Positions 32,537 through 35,300 of a stretch of DNA of 35,300 nucleotides are shown here, piece after piece (position 1 is the first letter of the stretch; every line of letters starts with the position of its first letter). Under the pieces are notes generated by a model. It was given only the letters and a program-made list of their open reading frames with translations, made no database searches and was not told the origin of the DNA. Position numbers and translations under genes: made by a program. This DNA comes from Hyphomicrobiales bacterium. GTDB taxonomy: Bacteria > Pseudomonadota > Alphaproteobacteria > Rhizobiales > Xanthobacteraceae. The stretch spans positions 1 to 35,300 of the forward strand of contig JACESF010000045.1 in the NCBI GenBank assembly GCA_013911975.1, given 5' to 3'.

Positions 32537-33467
32537 TCCGCGCCCCCATTCCCCCACCCACACGCAGCCCGAAGCCGTTGCAGCAACCGCCTTCGCCGCC
32601 ACCGGCGACCGCGACGTCTCGCTGCCCCGCGACGGCTCGAAATACCGGCCGAGCTTCGCCGCGCGGCTCCAGCTCTGGGGCTCGCTGACGCTGCTCGTCA
32701 TCATCTGCGGCGCCGCCGTGGGCGCGGCCCTCTTCGCGCCTTACGACCCCAACGCCATCGCCCTCGACGCGGTGCTCCAGCCGCCCAACGCCACCAACTG
32801 GCTGGGCACCGACCAGCTCGGGCGCGACATCCTCTCCCGCATCATGTGGGGCGGTCAGGTCTCGCTGTTCATCGCGCTGTGCGCGGTGGCGCTGGCGGGG
32901 GCGGCGGGCACGGCGCTCGGCCTTGTCGCCGGCTATGCGGGCGGCATCATCGACCGCATGGTCCTGTGGTGCGCCGACGTGCAGTTCTCCCTGCCGGCGG
33001 TGATCCTCGCCCTGGTCCTCGTGGGCGCGGTGGGGCCGAGCTTCACCAACCTCATCGTGGTGCTGAGCCTCGCCAACTGGGCGCGCTTCGCCCGCGTGGT
33101 GCGCGCCGACGCCCTCACCCTGCGCACCCGGGACTTCGTGCTCCTGGCGCGCCTCTCGGGGGCGGGGCCCATCCGCATCCTGGTCCAGCACATCGCGCCC
33201 AATGTGCTGAACACCTTCATCGTGCTCGCCACCCTCGATCTCGGCCTCATCGTCATCCTGGAAGCGACCCTCAGCTTCCTCGGGCTTGGCGTGCAGCCGC
33301 CGGACCCCTCCTGGGGCACCATGATCGCGGACGGGCGCGGCTATCTCGACCGGGCGTGGTGGATCTGCATCCTGCCCGGCTGCGCGCTCATGGCGACGGT
33401 GCTCTGCGGCAACCTTCTCGGCGACGCCTTGCGCGACCGCCTCAACCCGACGGTGCGCGCGCGGTGA
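32529..33467 (+). CDS. ABC-importer permease, DppC/OppC type
   Basis: 312 residues. After a hydrophilic N-terminal tail of about 45 residues comes the first helix and the LGTDQLGRDILSRIMWGGQVSL motif of DppC-type permeases. The coupling loop is FVLLARLSGAGPIRILVQHIAPNVLN, and ILEATLSFLGLGVQPPDPSWGTMI is diagnostic. It overlaps dppB upstream by 8 bases and the ATPase gene downstream (TGATG). Confidence 0.93.
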   Translation: MPDPRPHSPTHTQPEAVAATAFAATGDRDVSLPRDGSKYRPSFAARLQLWGSLTLLVIICGAAVGAALFAPYDPNAIALDAVLQPPNATNWLGTDQLGRDILSRIMWGGQVSLFIALCAVALAGAAGTALGLVAGYAGGIIDRMVLWCADVQFSLPAVILALVLVGAVGPSFTNLIVVLSLANWARFARVVRADALTLRTRDFVLLARLSGAGPIRILVQHIAPNVLNTFIVLATLDLGLIVILEATLSFLGLGVQPPDPSWGTMIADGRGYLDRAWWICILPGCALMATVLCGNLLGDALRDRLNPTVRAR

Positions 33468-34452
33468 TGCATCACACCCCCGAACTCCTCCGCGTGGAGA
33501 ACCTGACCACCTGGCTCACCACCCGTTCCGGCGTGGTGGCGGCGGTGGACAATGTGTCGTTCTCCGTGAAGGCCGGCGAGACGCTGGCGCTGGTGGGGGA
33601 ATCCGGCTCCGGCAAGAGCATGACCTGCCTCTCCCTCATGCGCCTGCTGCCGGCCAGCGGGCGGATCGCGGGGGGCGCCATCCATCTGGACGGCGAAGAC
33701 CTCGTCGCCAAGACCGACAAGGGCATGCAGGCGGTGCGCGGGCGGGGCATCGGCATGGTGCTCCAGGACCCCATGACCTCGCTGAACCCGCTCTTCACCG
33801 TGGAGCAGCAGATCGGCGAGGTGTTCCGCTATCGCCTCGGCATTACCGACAAGGCGGAGCGCCGCCGCCGGGTGCTTGAAGTGCTGCGGCAGGTGCGCAT
33901 CCCCGCCCCCGAGGAGCGGATGTTCTCCTATCCGCACCAGTTGAGCGGCGGCATGCGCCAGCGCGTGGCCATCGCCATCAATCTCGCCTGTTCGCCCAAG
34001 CTGCTCATCGCCGACGAGCCCACCACCGCGCTCGACATCACCATCCAGCAGCAGATCCTCGCTTTGCTGCGCGACATCCAGCGCGAGACGGGCATGGCCA
34101 TCATCCTCGTCACCCACGACCTCCACGCCGTGGAGCGGTTCAGCGACCGCGTGGCCATCATGTATGCGGGCCGCATCGTGGAGCAGGGGCCGGTGCGCGA
34201 GGTATTCGCGCGGCCCGCCCATCCCTATACGGAGGGCCTGCTGCGCGCCCTGCCGCGCCTCGGCGACGATGCCGAGCGCCTCACCCTCATTCCCGGCCAG
34301 CCGCCCTCCCTGTCGAGCCTGCCGCCGGGATGCCGCTTCGCGCCCCGCTGCTCCTATGCGGAAGCGGCCTGCGAGGCCGAGTATCCGCAATGGTTCGCCA
34401 CCACCACGCCGCCGCGCCGGGTCGCGTGCCGGCGCGCACCGGAGCGCCTCGC

Positions 34453-34456
<4 letters not shown>
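33467..34456 (+). CDS. ABC-importer ATPase, DppD/OppD type
   Basis: 329 residues from ATG 33467, which shares a base with the dppC stop. Walker A GESGSGKS is at 44-51, followed by the Q-loop [11 protein letters not shown], the signature [11 protein letters not shown], Walker [13 protein letters not shown] and the switch histidine VTHDL. The C-terminal [20 protein letters not shown] is the oligopeptide-transporter tail with its three cysteines. Longer in-frame translations from 32846 run through dppC in another frame and are not real. Its stop overlaps the next ATPase start (ATGA). Confidence 0.94.

Positions 34457-35300
<844 letters not shown>

Overview
The window is GC-rich DNA (roughly two-thirds G+C by eye) with tightly packed genes, ATGA-type overlaps and good Shine-Dalgarno sites. 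It looks like an alphaproteobacterial chromosome, possibly a Xanthobacteraceae-type Hyphomicrobiales. That placement is an inference from composition and gene content; no rRNA or other marker gene is present.

Region 1 (1-6352, minus strand) is a type I-C CRISPR-Cas operon in the order cas3, cas5c, cas8c (with an internal cas11c start), cas7, cas2. The adaptation genes cas4 and cas1 are missing. In their place is a 35-codon open reading frame. It reads like the first residues of Cas4 joined directly to the last residues of Cas1, so it appears to be a deletion scar. No CRISPR array lies in the window, but a repeat-like hairpin sits between cas3 and cas5c. Upstream lies a glutaredoxin 2 gene (grxB).

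Region 2 (7262-13313) is a prenylated-flavin (prFMN) decarboxylase module: an SRPBCC-fold protein, a 545-residue UbiD and UbiX in one operon, a convergent FUSC-family membrane protein, a second 451-residue UbiD, and an NADPH-dependent FMN reductase. UbiX needs reduced FMN, so the reductase fits functionally.

Region 3 (13437-24055) is a CoA-thioester pathway from a divergent promoter. On the minus strand are a carboxyltransferase, a KstD-like flavoprotein, an enoyl-CoA hydratase/isomerase-family protein, a biotin carboxylase, a thiolase and a two-subunit MaoC hydratase. On the plus strand are a 70-residue biotin carrier, an isovaleryl-CoA-dehydrogenase-like acyl-CoA dehydrogenase and a four-domain rhodanese.

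Region 4 (24080-35300) holds a MocR/GntR-aminotransferase regulator, a divergent acyl-CoA ligase, and a family-5 (Dpp/Opp-type) ABC importer with two paralogous binding proteins and an SDR between them. The last ATPase runs off the right edge.

Taken together, regions 2-4 look like one catabolic island: uptake by the ABC importer, CoA activation by the ligase, desaturation, biotin-dependent carboxylation, hydration, oxidation and thiolysis, with prFMN-dependent (de)carboxylation at some step. The logic resembles leucine/isovalerate or acyclic-terpene catabolism, but the substrate cannot be read from the sequence. A TGTATCG-type motif recurs in the divergent promoter regions of the carboxylase genes and of the MocR/ligase pair, suggesting common control by the MocR protein.
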